From the NCBI RefSeq assembly GCF_021155765.1, contig NC_060106.1:1557501-1621500 (forward strand): a stretch of DNA of 64,000 bases, written 5' to 3'. This DNA is from Diprion similis. Its lineage: Eukaryota; Arthropoda; Insecta; Hymenoptera; Diprionidae. Below, piece after piece: positions 1-12,229 of this stretch. The notes beneath the pieces were generated by a model. That model had not been told where the DNA came from. It did no database searches and saw only the letters and a list, made by a program, of their open reading frames with translations. Numbering within the stretch: the stretch's first letter is position 1; every line of letters begins with the position of its first letter. The position numbers and the translations under genes were made by a program.

Positions 1-1156
1 AGAAACCTAATATGCTGCAGCGTTTACTCGGAAGCACCCTGCATTTTCGATTTAAGATTGTAATTTTGAATTTTGCATTCAAATGTAGCGTGAGCAACCG
101 GTGTATCAAGGAGGTAGCTGTCATGGGGGTAGCTATTCCCACAATTAGTAAAATAGGTAACTGTATAGAAAATTTACAGTAGCTTCCGAATTCAACTTGG
201 CTTCTAATCGTGACAGTTTCTTACAAGGCCTTGATAGGAAAGGGCCTGGTTTAATGAATCAGAAGTAATCTAAAATAATTGTATATTGTGTAACAAGGGG
301 CGAAAGTTGGCCATTGCAACGAGTGCAAAGTTTGCGCCCGAGTGAAGCGAGGACGGCAATCACACGAGTTGCGATCATCAACTTTTGTTCCTTGTCATAC
401 ATGATAGTTTTTATAACAAGTACATGAAAAGTAGTTGGGCTTCGCGTGTCTATTTTTACGGGACGCGAGTGATCAATTTCTTCTCCCTAGGGACGAAAGT
501 AATCTCCCAAGAGGTGAAAGTAAAGCAATTGTAAACTGCGCATGCGCGAACCTAACCTTACAACACTAAGATGAAATTGGCGATTTTCGTCCAGCTAAAC
601 TGCGATGCAAAGCCCCGTTTTTCATGCATGTGTGATAAAAAAAATGTGAAGACCTTTTTTTTCAATTCACTCCGAGCACCATTGCTGTATATGATGTAAT
701 GCTGAGGAAATAAGGGACGGAGAGGTTTTGTGAATATTACGAAATTGTGGCACAAAATATTTCCGAAAATTGAATGTGTTGAAACTTCTTGTTATGTCTT
801 CATTATTCTCACTGTATGGTTTCGAAATACCCATACAATAATTCACTTCTTGCACATGGATACCTGAAACAATCTAAAAGATTGAGACTGTGTCTGAAAT
901 TTCTACAATCAGGATTTGGTTTAGAGCTCGGATACTCTTATCATCGAATTACATAAATAACAGACAGATACGGAAAAAATTGCTGTTGGATTAACTTCTC
1001 TGGAAAAATAAGGAACTGGTACAATTTGCTGTTACAGTTCCTGGATCGACAGTTTTATTTGCATGGGGAAAATTTCGAGTCTTCTTTGTATGCAATTTTG
1101 AAGAATTATGCTGTCAAACAAAACCTTAAAACACTCATACACATTTATTTCCTCAC
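1..1156. other. SMYD4-like intron or downstream region; no exon recognised
   Basis: This is the left edge of the window, downstream (in gene direction) of the SMYD4-like exon ending at 1157. That exon ends with two bases of a codon, so the gene must continue, but I found no minus-strand exon here with the Cys/His pattern of a MYND finger or the rest of a SET domain. The remaining exons are probably outside the window. Apart from one inverted repeat (290-402) the stretch looks like ordinary AT-rich non-coding sequence. Confidence 0.6.
290..402. repeat. Short inverted repeat, MITE-like
   Basis: The left end (GTGTAACAAGGGGCGAAAGT at about 290) and the reverse complement of the right end (GTATGACAAGGAACAAAAGT, ending about 402) match imperfectly for roughly 35 bp, through a shared GCAAC..GTG block. 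The middle is GC-richer than the flanks. This looks like a small foldback or MITE; no target-site duplication was resolved. Confidence 0.4.
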
Positions 1157-1862
1157 CTTTCTGCGTATATAACCGAAGCAAATGGTTCTTCTGCTGCAAT
1201 AACATCCCCTGGCTTGAAAGCTTTAGTGGCAATCAAGTGTCTTCCGAATTTTTCAGAATATGTAATTTGTACTCCGTCACTAGCTGATGGAGCCTCTTTA
1301 CTTGGACCATATGCAAGTTGCGGTGGGCCTTCATTCGCAAGATATTCGGGTATTTCCATGTCTCTTGACGTTTTGCAATCCAGACTGTTTTTGGCGAAAT
1401 TTTTTACGTCACCTGTGTGATTACTTTCAGTGGAGGATCGTTCTGTAGCGGCTGCCCCAATTCCCATGTCTCGGATTAATGTAAATTTTTCGCATACATC
1501 ATTCTCCACACTGCTGTCAGATGCACACTTCTCTTTAGGTTCGGTTTTCGGGATTTGATTATTTTCGAGACTGTTCATACCAAACGTCAATTTTCCATTT
1601 GGATTGCTCGTTCGTCTTTTTAATGCTGACATGGCATTTTCGCCTCTTTCTTGTAATTTCTTTCTTTTACTTTCTGGGTATTCCAAAGACAATGCAGCGT
1701 TAATATCTATTACACACTCTTCGTAGAATTGTTTTCTGTACAAGGCTGCGGAGCGATTTGCATAGGCATAAGCCATTAGCTCGGGGCGATCTGCGTAGGC
1801 TAAGCTCTTAGTATAGCTTTCAATAGCTTCAATATCTTCACCAGATACAAATCGTTGATTAC
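1157..1862 (-). CDS. SMYD4: SMYD4-like protein, coding exon 2 (TPR region and start of SET domain)
   Basis: SMYD4 is a SET/MYND family protein, putatively a lysine methyltransferase. This exon continues the codon split after KYREEG in exon 1, giving EEGNQRF, the family's first TPR helix. The TPR part follows (IEAIESYTKSLAYADRPELM, then AYANRSAALYRKQFYEECV), then a Ser/Thr-rich linker of about 100 residues, then the N-terminal SET strand (GRHLIATKAFKPGDVIAAEE, then PFASVIYAE). It corresponds to about residues 64-297 of a protein usually near 700-800 aa. The acceptor is ..ACTTAG before 1862; an AG at 1888 would also be open but would break the join with exon 1. The donor is AAAG|GTGAGG at 1157/1156, leaving phase 2. 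The MYND finger and most of SET are not in the window. The identity rests on family motifs I recognise, not on an alignment. Confidence 0.88.
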
Positions 1863-1966
1863 CTAAGTATTTTAGAAACAAGTTTTTCTGAATACAAATA
1901 TATCATTATATTATGCGGTAAATGTGAAAATTTTTGTGACTTTTTTCACTGGAGGTGAAAAATTAA

Positions 1967-2050
1967 CGAGGATACCGGGAATCGAATCCAGCATCTGTAG
2001 ATGCTTATCGTTGGCTTTATATTTGCACCACTATCCCACCTAGTCCTGGA
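1967..2050 (-). repeat. tRNA-like sequence, probable SINE head
   Basis: Read on the minus strand, it has a box-B-like T-arm (GGATTCGATTCCC inside a CTGG/CCGG stem) and an A-box-like GGTGGGATAGTGG about 40 bases upstream. The rest does not fold into a clean cloverleaf, so it is more likely a tRNA-derived SINE or tRNA pseudogene than a working tRNA. Confidence 0.45.
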
Positions 2051-2664
2051 GACCGTGCCGTTAGTTTTTCTAATCACCTCAACTCTTGAACTTGATTCGT
2101 ATACTGTGTTACATTACAATTAATTAATTCTTCTTATACTATAAGGCTATTATACTTATTTTACAACAACATTCTGATTGATAAATTATAATCATATTGT
2201 AATTTAGTTGCAAGCATAGATGTACACCAGGGGTTATTGACTGAGTAATTTCTCAGTGAGATTGTCCGAAACGACGCCAGACGACGCGAAAGATTGCCAG
2301 AGATACCAAAGGGAATGTACCGTTTGGGTCGACGGACAACCTCTCGATCGCTCGTGCTCGGCAATTTAAGGTATTGCTCGTGCCAAATTCAAGGCTGAGC
2401 ATGGTAGTTTGGATGGGAAAACTTTTTTCGCCCTACGTATGTATCAAATAGGATTTTACACCCGCAACACGAGCCGTAAAATCCTGTTTTACGCCTCCTT
2501 AGAGCAAAAAATATTGTTCGCATCACGAGCGCAACCATTTAAATCCTCGTGCGATCACGCCGAGCACTCGGGAATAAATCTTTTTGTAACACCTGCATGG
2601 AAAGTGTCATTTTCGAGGGTCGTGTAGCGTGCGTGAAGTGCCTTATTCCTGAATAATAGAGTTG

Positions 2665-2752
2665 GCGCATGCGCGCATTCGATATGCTCTATTTCCCGGT
2701 GCGGAAGATTCGTAGCGCATGCGCACATTCGATATGCTCTATTTCCCGGTGC
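2665..2752 (+). repeat. Two direct 38-bp repeats, 50-bp period
   Basis: A 38-bp block starting GCGCATGCGC and ending TTTCCCGGTGC occurs at 2665-2702 and again at 2715-2752, with one difference (GCGCGC versus GCGCAC). It lies upstream of the long hairpin at 2949-3080 and may belong to the same GC-rich element. Confidence 0.75.
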
Positions 2753-2948
2753 AGCGTATTCTTGTCACCGACAACACGGTCGACAGCAACGCCATTTGGC
2801 TTGAGCGGCGTATGTACGGTCTCGACTATTGCCTAAGTTCAGGTTAGGACCCCGCCTCGCGCGCGGCACTCTATACAATTCGACGTTGGTTTGCCTCTCA
2901 AATAACACTTTCCTATGCATGTATTACAAAAAATAGCGTGTGCAGCAC

Positions 2949-3080
2949 GTACGTGAAGGCGATATCTGAAGAGTGTGATTGCAGCACTCACCTCGGCGCA
3001 TATGGAATTCGCGCGAATTCCGTATGCGCCGCCGGCTCGTGCAGCAAACTTCACACTCTTCGGATATCGCCTGTTTCACG
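2949..3080. repeat. Long near-perfect hairpin
   Basis: The arms share GTGAAGGCGATATC..GAAGAGTGTGA on the outside and GGCGCATAYGGAATTCGC at the centre, meeting at the palindrome GAATTCGCGCGAATTC near 3017. The arms are about 60 bp with a few mismatches. It is much more GC-rich than the intron around it, which suggests an inserted foldback element. Confidence 0.8.
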
Positions 3081-3599
3081 CACTAGCTACACAATAAACT
3101 ATTACGCTCTAGATGAGGAAACTACCATTACAGCACCTGGTCGGGAATTTCGATCTTCGAAGTGTGTGGAGCGTGCGTAAAGAGCCCCATTTCTGAACAG
3201 TGCGGTAAATGGACGTTAGCACATGCGTACAATTGAAAGACTACATTTCATACCCTAGGGCTCTTTTGGCAGATGCGCATTTTTGAATAGCTCTAGTTTA
3301 CGCATGGTACCATTGAATGTAAGTTACCTAATACTAACTTTTACGCACTGTCAGTAGCGCCTTTGACGCTTCACAAATCCAATTTTTTTACACAGGCGTC
3401 AAAATAAAGCATGTTTCACATATACGGATCGAAAATACGTGACTCCTGCGATTGCAGTACTCGTATTCGTGTGAATGCAGTACTCGCATTTGCGACTCAT
3501 ACGGAAACAAAATTTTCCTGACCAGTATATTTTAGTGCCAATATAGTCAGAGCAAGATCTTAGCTGAAAAAGCAAAAAATTTCACTACAACAGCAAGGT

Positions 3600-3895
3600 A
3601 TTGTTGATTTGCAGCTATAGCACAAATATTGACATATTTATTATACATAGTGAGTGAGACGAGCTAGCTTACTCGTACATCACTGAAGGTATAGACCTGC
3701 GTCTATATGTTTATTATATCTTTTCATTGGTTATATTTCGGTGAATATAACCAATTTCAACAGTAGGTAGATAACCAATAAAAATGTATAATAAACAGAC
3801 GCAGGTCTATACCTTCATTGATGTACGAGTAAGCTAGCTCGGCTCACTCACTATATATAATAAATATGTCAATATTTGTGCCATAGCCGTGAATC
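3600..3895. mobile_element. Foldback (inverted-repeat) element
   Basis: The outer arms carry CAAATATTGACATATTTATT (left) and its complement (right), then shared blocks around GTGAGTGAG, GCTAGCTTACTCGTACAT and TATAGACCTGCGTCTAT. The arms are about 110-125 bp and the centre is a small GGTTATATT/AATATAACC hairpin. No coding capacity. This is consistent with a non-autonomous DNA transposon; no target duplication was resolved. Confidence 0.75.
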
Positions 3896-3974
3896 ACCAA
3901 CACTACGTAAATATAAAGCACACGAAAAACAAAAAGCTAGAATGATGAGTAAGGATTGAAGGCAGTGTTCTAAG

Positions 3975-4050
3975 GGGCGACTAGTTGTCTAGTGGCCTAA
4001 GCCCCCGGATAAGTAGCCAGGTAAACCTGGGTTCGATTTCCGGGACGCCT
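3975..4050 (+). repeat. 76-nt tRNA-like sequence, SINE head or tRNA pseudogene
   Basis: The span is 76 nt. GGGCGAC and GACGCCT can pair as a 6-of-7 acceptor stem. A strong box B (GGTTCGATTTCC) sits in a 5-bp T stem, and a box-A-like TGTCTAGTGG lies upstream. The expected anticodon stem does not form and the T arm is displaced, so I do not call it a functional tRNA. Confidence 0.5.
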
Positions 4051-7000
4051 GATATTTTTTCTCATAAATTCATTCTAGTTTTTTATCTATATAACAGCAA
4101 AGGTTTTGCAAGCATAGCCAAGTGGTGTTTCAATGTAGCAAACCCTTTAACTAAATTTATAAAATTCTAGTTGTCGTAAACACATTTTCTTGCCGTGACA
4201 TGTTAACACTGAAATTTTCCGGCCGAGCGAATTTTTTTTTCGTGCTCGCTGTAAGCTTCACACTCGTTGGAAGTCACGCACTTTCCGCATTTATAATACA
4301 ACAGTAGTTTTGATTGATCGAGTGAATTGTCCGTAGCAATTTTGGAACGTTCATCCATGTCCCCGAACAAACAAAAAACGAGCCACCATAAGATTGCAAA
4401 GTAGACAAACTTGATCCAGGACTTAGGCGTTATATAATCCGTGCAATCAAAATATAGACAAGGGAAGAAAGTATCGATACTAATTACATTCGTAATCTGT
4501 AATTAAATTGTCATTAATTAAAAGAAACGCCCAAAATGGTAGCAGTTCAGACTTTTTTGTAATACTGTGCGTAGAATTAAAATTTACGCATCGATATCGG
4601 GATGCTACTTGTTGCAACAGCGTGCGTAAAATTTTATTATAGGACACATAATCGAAGACATAGTTTCGTCCACTTCCATTTTCACGCAGACACAAGTGTA
4701 CCTATTACTCTTCTCCGTGCCACACCATATAAGCCACACCATATAAAGTGCCGCTTTAAGGATCAACAATACAACGCATGTTCAGTCCTTTCGTGTAATT
4801 GTACGTTATACATATATATTTTGACCACATCAAATCAAAGAATGCGATGATACTTAAATTATTGTGAGAATTAATTTTTGTTTATTATACCTAACCGTGA
4901 TAATATTTCTAATAATGATTATCACACTCAACTGTGTATTCGGTAGCATAAATATTTTTTCGCATCCATGGTTAATATTAACTTTTTTTTATCCATGTAT
5001 ATGTCCAAGGCCGGTTACTTGACCTCACTGAGGGTGTGGAATTAGCAAGAATGGGGGGGGGGGGGTCTCGTTTTTTTCTCGATTTTTCCGATTTTTCTTT
5101 AGTCACTCCAATATTCGAAAAGTTGTACGACTGTGCAATTTTTATTACAATAAATTCATTTAAAATCTATTCTAGGGAATTCTAGTTGCGTGCAAACTAC
5201 CGTAGTACGAAACTTTTACTTAAATAAAAGTCACGTTAAGGGTGTAGAATTTTCACATGATCCGCAATCCGAGTGTGGAGTTCTTCCACACAATCCCCAT
5301 GAAAGTTGCCGGTCATGCATATGTTGATATTTATTTCATATGTGGGGTACTCCGACCAGGGCGTAGCAAACGCGTGAAATGTTAACGCTAGCGCTACTTG
5401 CGTTAACCAGTTACAGAATCGCTCTACAGGGCTTGTACTTCCTAGCATTGTTTCCTGATGTAACGCCGTACAATTTACTATGGGTAAAATGAACGAATTT
5501 TACGCACCCTATTGCAAAAAATAGCGTATGTAATGCGTGCGTAAAACCCTCATCGACAACTATGTTGCGTAATATGCTATTTGAAATAGAAAGTGATACG
5601 ATAGATATGTGCAAATTGTAGTTATCGTCGTTGTAAAAATGGGATTTATATTACTATTGAGTTAAATAAATGATAGATGAGATTTTATGTTCATGAAAAA
5701 CTATTTCAATATTCACCTATCTTTATTTCATAATTGTTCATGAGGAACATTCATTAAATTCATTCTGTTTTGGGCGACAATGAAACGATTTGATAATTTA
5801 TTTTTGATATAGTAGCCGCAAAGTACGCAATTATGATGGCGTTTTCCCAGCAGAACAGACAAGTGTCCAAGTGAACACAAGTTCCATGTGATGGCTGAAT
5901 AACACGAGCATACCGACGTACTTTGAGACTGCTATATCGAAAAATAATGTTCGCACCACGGCTGTACAACATTCCAGCTTTGTAACGTAAGCTACTATTT
6001 TCAGATTTTCAAAAACTTGACACGATTGTCAATGTGGCACCTAAACCATCGTTCTACCACTTAAAAACCGTACTAAAATATTGTCTGGTAAATATCTTTT
6101 TAGTCCTAGAACATATGATTCTTAATTTCTACCTTCTAGCTTATCAGTACGGTCGTTAACGATCACACAGGTTTCTCGATCGTAAAATCTTTCTAAAAAG
6201 AATAATCAGTCTCGTGACTACATGAACCTTTTTATTTTATAATAAGGAAACGAATGGTGAAGAGCAAATTTAATTTCTTTGAAGATTAATTGGCGAAAAT
6301 TCAATTATCTATCAAAAAGTGCTAACAAAAAAGGGCAAAATCATCATCCTTGGAACAAAATCTTATAACTTTTATTTGTAATAAACCGATTTTCAAATTT
6401 CAAACGCGATTTTGAAGAGGATACATTAGACTAGTAGAAAAAAATGACTATCTCTACGTCCCGTTGAAAAAATATATTTATTTCAGTAGATGAAAATGGG
6501 AAAAATACGGAATACGGAAATTCTTAAAAAATTAATAAAAACGTTAATTAAAAGTGTTTGTAAGAGGTTTTCGTATATTTTTAAGATCTTTGATTCAAAA
6601 AATAGTAGGTCATTAGTAATAATAAATTGAGGAAGGAATCGTATAATTCATTTGACTGCAACAGCACAATAGCAACACTGCACCTTTCGGTGCTCTTTGC
6701 AGACGGCCATGTTGTATATTTGAGCCATTATCTGCGTAAAAATTTAGCATACATTTTATACAAAACTACCGGGTTCACGTGAAAAAAATAAATTAGCGTA
6801 CATTTTGTACAAAGCTTCCGAGTTCACGGCGAAAGTTGCTTAGGTGTGTGAAGTATATGGCTCGAGATAATATATGTGACTATTGAAGCTTGAATTGCGT
6901 AATAACGAGTTGAATATTTCGATTTGAGTGAAAAAGTGAGATTCACTTATTCCCGTGAAACACCAACGGGAGCTACAGAGTGGGGTTGTCGCGACCCCAG

Positions 7001-7099
7001 CTGTTTCTTTCAATTGTTTTGCCCAATGATCTGCGAGCAGCTGATGCTACCGCCGGCCTAACCTCACGGTGAGATAGTGAAACTGAATATGGTCACGGT

Positions 7100-7467
7100 C
7101 CCCAGCCGATAATGTCAATTTTTGGCTTGACGCCATATAGTATTTCTACCCTTACTGATCAAGTAAAACTAACCCTTTTTTTTATATTAAAGAAAGAAAC
7201 GAACGGATAGGGTTAAAATTTAAGAACGTGGGAATAGTAACACGTGTCAAAAAACGACGCATTTTTTTGACGATTCGGCATATAGTCAACTTTCCTGAAT
7301 TTCACTACAAAAAGGCGATGTATCACTCGCGACATTTATCGTCGAAATTTGAACCCTTTCTGTTCGTTTGTTTGTTTAATATACGAAGAAGAAGAGTGAT
7401 TTTGCTCGGTTAGTAAGGGTAGGAGTACTATATGACCTGAAGAGCGCAGTTTAAAAGACGGCTGGGG
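7100..7467. mobile_element. MITE-like inverted repeat
   Basis: The left end CCCCAGCCG and right end CGGCTGGGG are inverted. Inside, the left CATATAGTATTTCTACCC matches the complement of the right CATATAGTACTCCTACCC, followed by TTACT. The arms are interrupted by mismatched stretches. It lies just upstream of the exon 1 donor, inside intron 1. No coding capacity was seen. Confidence 0.5.
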
Positions 7468-7564
7468 TCGTGAACGACCTCGTAGATGAATTCTAGGGTT
7501 AAAGTTCGTATAAATGGTAACCTAACGAATTTAGTTACTTGTAATTAAAGAAACCTGTGCTTAC

Positions 7565-7751
7565 CTTCTTCGCGATACTTCAGAGAATCTTTCGAATTTT
7601 TCATTTTAGGCTTGAAACGCGGAAGGCTTGATTTCACCATATTTTGGAGAATGTGATCAATAAGAGCTTCACTTTCTTGCTGCAAGCCATATCCAACGTG
7701 CGATTTGTTATTTTGTTTCAGAGCCAGCACCAATTGTTTAGCCTGATCCAT
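7565..7751 (-). CDS. SMYD4: SMYD4-like protein, first coding exon
   Basis: This exon encodes the N-terminal 62 residues plus one base, starting at the ATG at 7751 (MDQAKQLVLALKQNN...). The frame is open further upstream, but no earlier ATG is seen in it. It ends KYREEG at the donor G|GTAAGC (7565/7564). In the SMYD4 family a segment of about 60 residues precedes a YREEGN motif that opens the TPR region, and joining to the exon at 1862 recreates exactly that (EEGNQRF) in phase 1. The partner exon is 5.7 kb away, across an intron full of repeats. The start codon is inferred, and an extra upstream non-coding exon is possible. Confidence 0.82.
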
Positions 7752-10700
7752 GTTATTTTGAACTGCTTTATTATTTTTATTCAATCTGCGGATTCTATAC
7801 TGCAGAGGTTGTCAGCTATTAATCAAAGCTATTCTGGAATCAATTATCTAATGAATGTGAAAAATATTATCACAAAACTGTGATTAACATTAACATATTC
7901 TAGAATTATTGATTTCTGTAAAGTAAGCTATAAATAGAATGTTTATTAACTTGTGTAAAAATGTGAAAGATAAATAAAAATTCTAAAATTACCTTTTGAA
8001 TACAGGAAGATGTACAGAACAATAGGCAAATCCAACTTGTTACACTGACAAAAGGCCGTACGGTTACAAATATGCATTAAAAATGATATCAGTATCTTAT
8101 GAACAATTTTCACATTGCCATTGAATTAAAACACGTTATTAATGTTGTCGTTTTGAGAATCATGTAGAAATTATTTGGAAAATTTTGTCGGATGAAAAGG
8201 CAGAATGGCAAAATAGATTCAGAGTTCTCGGATTTTGTGTCGTAGATTATGTGGATGATCAACTTTTTGTTTTATGTATATTCTGTACTAGGACACTTGC
8301 TTGTGTGTGGTTTGAACCTTGCCAATCCTTAACGGAGTCTCTACTAAGAACACTAAGATGCGACTAAAATTACCACCCGGAGGAAGCGGAGGCTACTGAC
8401 TGTCTGAATTGATTAACGACATTCGTGGAGTTCATGAAATAATTACATCTAAAAATACTTGTGCCAGGGGATAAAGTGGTAGACAAGATGTGTGGTAATG
8501 TGATCTGCATTGCACAACTCAAATAACCAAGCTTAAATTTGGTTATAAGGAATTTGTAACTACTAAGTAACGGGTTACACTGATAGTTTTAAAAATATTT
8601 TAAGTGTACATAATCTCATGGAACATATGTATGTCCTATTACGGTCTTAAAAAAAAAATAATTTGCAACTTTCCAGCGCGACACTACTTAAAAATTTTGT
8701 TTAGGCTAAAAGAGGGATTCTAGGAGAAGATCAGCGTTTTACATTAAGTGGAAAATTGTCCGCATTTAATTTATCACTTTTACTTAAAATTTTTGAATTT
8801 ATGAACAATAGCAATGAAAAAAAAGCTTATCTTGCTTACACCAATCGAAATATCAATTTACCTCCTGCATAAGTTCCACATTAGTAGTATTAAGTCTCCA
8901 GTTGATGTGTGAGAAGTGCATCTAACAAGTGTTCAATCATTAATTCAATTAACTCATGAAATAGTTGAAATTGAATATAAACTTTCAATTTAAATAAATG
9001 ACATTCCCGTTCACTATATCGTTATGTTACGGATCGTAATTTTTGGGTTCAATATAAATTTCAGGCAAGAAAAAATAATTGAAGTGCTACATATTTCAGC
9101 AAGAATTTCCTCACTTTACTTCCCAGTTTTTATTTTTCATTACTTTTTTCTTTTAACTTGATAATGACCAGTGATACAACAACAAATAATTACAGTTTGG
9201 TCAGGTTTTTAATTTCCTACAAAAATGACTGTTAATCTTCATCACGTAACGTGTATAGCTTGAAAGACGATAAAGCTTCAGAATATCGATTTTGTCAGTC
9301 GTTTCGCAATAAGCCTGACAACTTGTGAATTGCGAGAAAGTATCGAAATACTATTTTGTACTTTTAATGTTCTCTAAAAGACAAAACTACAATTTTTTCA
9401 TAAAACTTCTTGCTTACTATCTCAGATATTTTAATTTAACTTTTAATTCAAGAAATTACAAGTCAAGATTCGATTGTACATTTTTTTTATTAATCTGCAC
9501 TAACTCTGTGTACTATTTTATCAGAATAAATTTTTTCACTGTTATTCTACATAGATTCAAAAAGCGTTTTAAAAAAGTGAAGAATCAAGTGCGACCGATC
9601 TTTTACATATCGTAGTGCTGATCTTTGCCTAGAATCTTTCTTTTAACCTGTAAAAACTTTTGGGGGGCTGTCATGCTGAAAAATAGCAAATAAAAAATTT
9701 TTTCCTCCGAAATACCCTAATGTCTTACCTTTTTGTGTACTGATGTTGATTTAGAAAATGATATAATTATTTAGAAATATGTTGTTACAAGCTCATACTT
9801 GACGAACTGAGATCTTGTGCATATATTGTGTATATTATATTCACTACAATACATGAAATAAAACGGTTTCCTTTCACTTAGGGCTTAACACATGAAAACA
9901 TATAAATCGGTGTATAAATATTTGATTTGACATACAATCTATTAGCGTTGTATGGTACAGCGCGAATTTCTAACATACACTAAGCAGCAGCTACTAAACC
10001 AAGCGTCCTTGAACATAATGTGATTTTGAAAGGTGTTCGTGATTGGCCAATGAGTCATCTAGAATAAAAATAAAATTTCAACCTATTTTTGTAACCCAAC
10101 ACTACGAGTTTCGAGAAAGTGAGCTACAATAAGGTAATATTTATACGTCTTGTTTTCTAAAAAGTGCTTTACGGTAATAATTGTAAAAGAATCCACATGT
10201 TTAAAAATGAAGATTCACACGACTTGTTAGCCCTTTGGTAATAGCCATACCTAGAATTTGCAAAGTTGAAATTTTGAATATCATTTTAATAGCATACTAT
10301 TGATATCTGGTGGTGTTTATGCATAAATCAATTTCAGTAATTCCGACCCCACTATCTTAGATTATACATAAATTAGCGTATTTCAGAAGAAGCCTAGATC
10401 AGAAGAAATGTGTAAAATTTGCTACATGTGCAAATTGATTGATCACGAGTTAATATCTTTCCATGAACTATGATGTCTATTTATATCATTTCCAATTGTT
10501 TCTTAAAAGGACTTGAACTCAGTTGATATGTGAAGATTTTGTAAACAAACTCACACGAAAGCAAAGAAAATCAGCTATTTCGCTTAAATTAATGCAATTT
10601 AAACTTGTTTTATTCAGGAGGGTGAAAATGCGCTTGTGGTAAAATACTCACTATCCGCGTTATATCGTTAAGTTGTACCACAATTATTTATAAATAAGCA

Positions 10701-12060
10701 TATAACTTTTTCGCGCTCTTTTGTTTTCTATTATAACCATTATTTAACTCACTTGTAACACGAGAACACGGTTATTCTATATCGGAGATTTTTGTACCCG
10801 AGGTTTACGTTCTCTGCGGTGGTTTATCTAAAAACGAACTAGCAACACGGTCGAATTCGAAGAAGACCTACTACCACAACACTTCACAACGTGATTTATG
10901 TATGACCAGTTTATGTCCATGTGAGTAATTTGTATCTATGTGATTAGACTGTAAATGGCCATGAATAATTATAAGGTTTATGCACATTTGTATAGATCGA
11001 AATAGACTAACGCTGTGCGATTAATTATAGACTTCAATTAATTGCACAGTTCTAATATATTCATACACATCCGTATATGTCATCAGACCATACATTACAA
11101 ATCGTTTTCGTATATAAACATATAAATGAAAATATTCATATCATATATAACACATAACATCATATATGAATGCTATGCATTCGTTCACACTTCCAACGAA
11201 TTCCGAATATTGATATAAATGGTACATAGAAAAATGGCTGTGTAGTATCCATATAAAATTTCGATCATCGAACATGAAAATTGGTAATATATCTGTTACA
11301 AAGTGAGGATGACAAAATAATCTGGTCGAATGTAACTATACCATTTTATCGTCTTGAGAGCTTATCAATTATCATGAAACTCGATACAACACCATGCGCT
11401 GGTGAGAAATTTTCGAATGTTTTGGCATACGTTCAGATGCGGCATAGCAGAGTCAGTTATCACGTTGTATGCGATGTATCTATTTCTGTGTGTCACTAAT
11501 AATAGAAATCACCAAACCAACGAATCCGAAAATAGAGAGCAGCATCACGAGACAGAATTACAAAGCAAAAATGCTCACTTTCAAACGCGTTCAAGATTTT
11601 TCCAAGCATACAGCTTTTCATTCACGGAACAACATTCCCAAGAATTTCTCACAATCTCACAAACGTGAAAAAATCAATTTCCGAAAGAAAAATGCTTCAT
11701 TTGGTGATAGGTGTAAAAGTTGGGCAAGTTCACAATAATCCCAGACTGTGCGAAATGTGTGAGAAATACTTCAGAAGTGTTATAATATTTCAAATTCATT
11801 ACATAATTTCAGGAATATTTGTGAAACTAGTCTCAAATATGTCAATTGCAAGATAACATTTCCAATACTTCAGAAACGTTTCAGAAATATTTCAAATGCA
11901 ATATAACATATCCGGAACTTTCGAAAGGTTTCAGAAATATTTCAAGCACAATATACGTTGACTGAAGATGTGTCAAAGAAAGTGAAAATCTACAGCGCTT
12001 TATTTCGCTGCGTTATTTTTCGTAACAGTTTGCCGGGTCTCGCCGGGCTTGGGGGTATTA
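7752..12060. other. AT-rich intergenic stretch, no gene recognised
   Basis: This 4.3-kb stretch lies upstream of the SMYD4-like start. Only short chance open frames are present, with no recognisable domain. A short imperfect tandem repeat lies at 11840-11955. Elsewhere I see nothing beyond ordinary AT-rich sequence, although the SMYD4 promoter must begin here. Confidence 0.6.
11840..11955 (+). repeat. Imperfect tandem repeat, about 50-bp unit
   Basis: About two and a half copies share CAAKATAACAT, then CTTCAGAAACG or a variant, then TTTCAGAAATATTTCAA. The copies have diverged, so the array is old. Confidence 0.55.
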
Positions 12061-12229
12061 ACAGTTTCACATATTATCAACCAAGCAGCTGACCACGCCG
12101 GTAAAAGAAGTTCTACATAACCAACAACTATCGCGTGCAAGAAGTTGAAAACATATCGTCGTCACCGTGAAATTAATAAGTTGAGAAAATCCCATACAAG
12201 AAATACGTACGCCGAAATTATACAACGGA

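Larger units (their letters stand above)
1863..7564 (-). other. Intron 1 of the SMYD4-like gene (5.7 kb)
   Basis: This interval is bounded by a donor (GAAGAAG|GTAAGC at 7565/7564) and an acceptor (ACTTAG|GT at 1863/1862) that join in phase 1. It holds two tRNA-like SINE heads (1967-2050 and 3975-4050), a 50-bp-spaced duplication, a long hairpin (2949-3080), a foldback (3600-3895), a 13-G run (5053-5065), a short direct repeat near 6746-6830 and a MITE-like inverted repeat (7100-7467). I see no other gene in it. Confidence 0.8.

Noticed and set aside
667..855. Minus-strand frame of 62 codons near the SMYD4-like exon
   Set aside because: It has no MYND or SET residues and does not continue the phase-2 codon with a plausible acceptor; treated as chance.
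1863..1887. Alternative acceptor for SMYD4-like exon 2 at 1888
   Set aside because: The frame stays open but exon 1 ends in phase 1; only the AG at 1863 gives the EEGNQRF join.
3975..4050. Functional tRNA gene
   Set aside because: The anticodon stem does not pair and the T arm is displaced despite a good box B; more likely a SINE or pseudogene.
8185..8367. Small plus-strand frame upstream of the SMYD4-like gene
   Set aside because: No motif, no splice context, AT-rich surroundings; chance open frame.
9325..9615. 96-codon plus-strand frame rich in Phe, Tyr, Asn and Lys
   Set aside because: Composition is that of translated AT-rich DNA; no domain or splice evidence.
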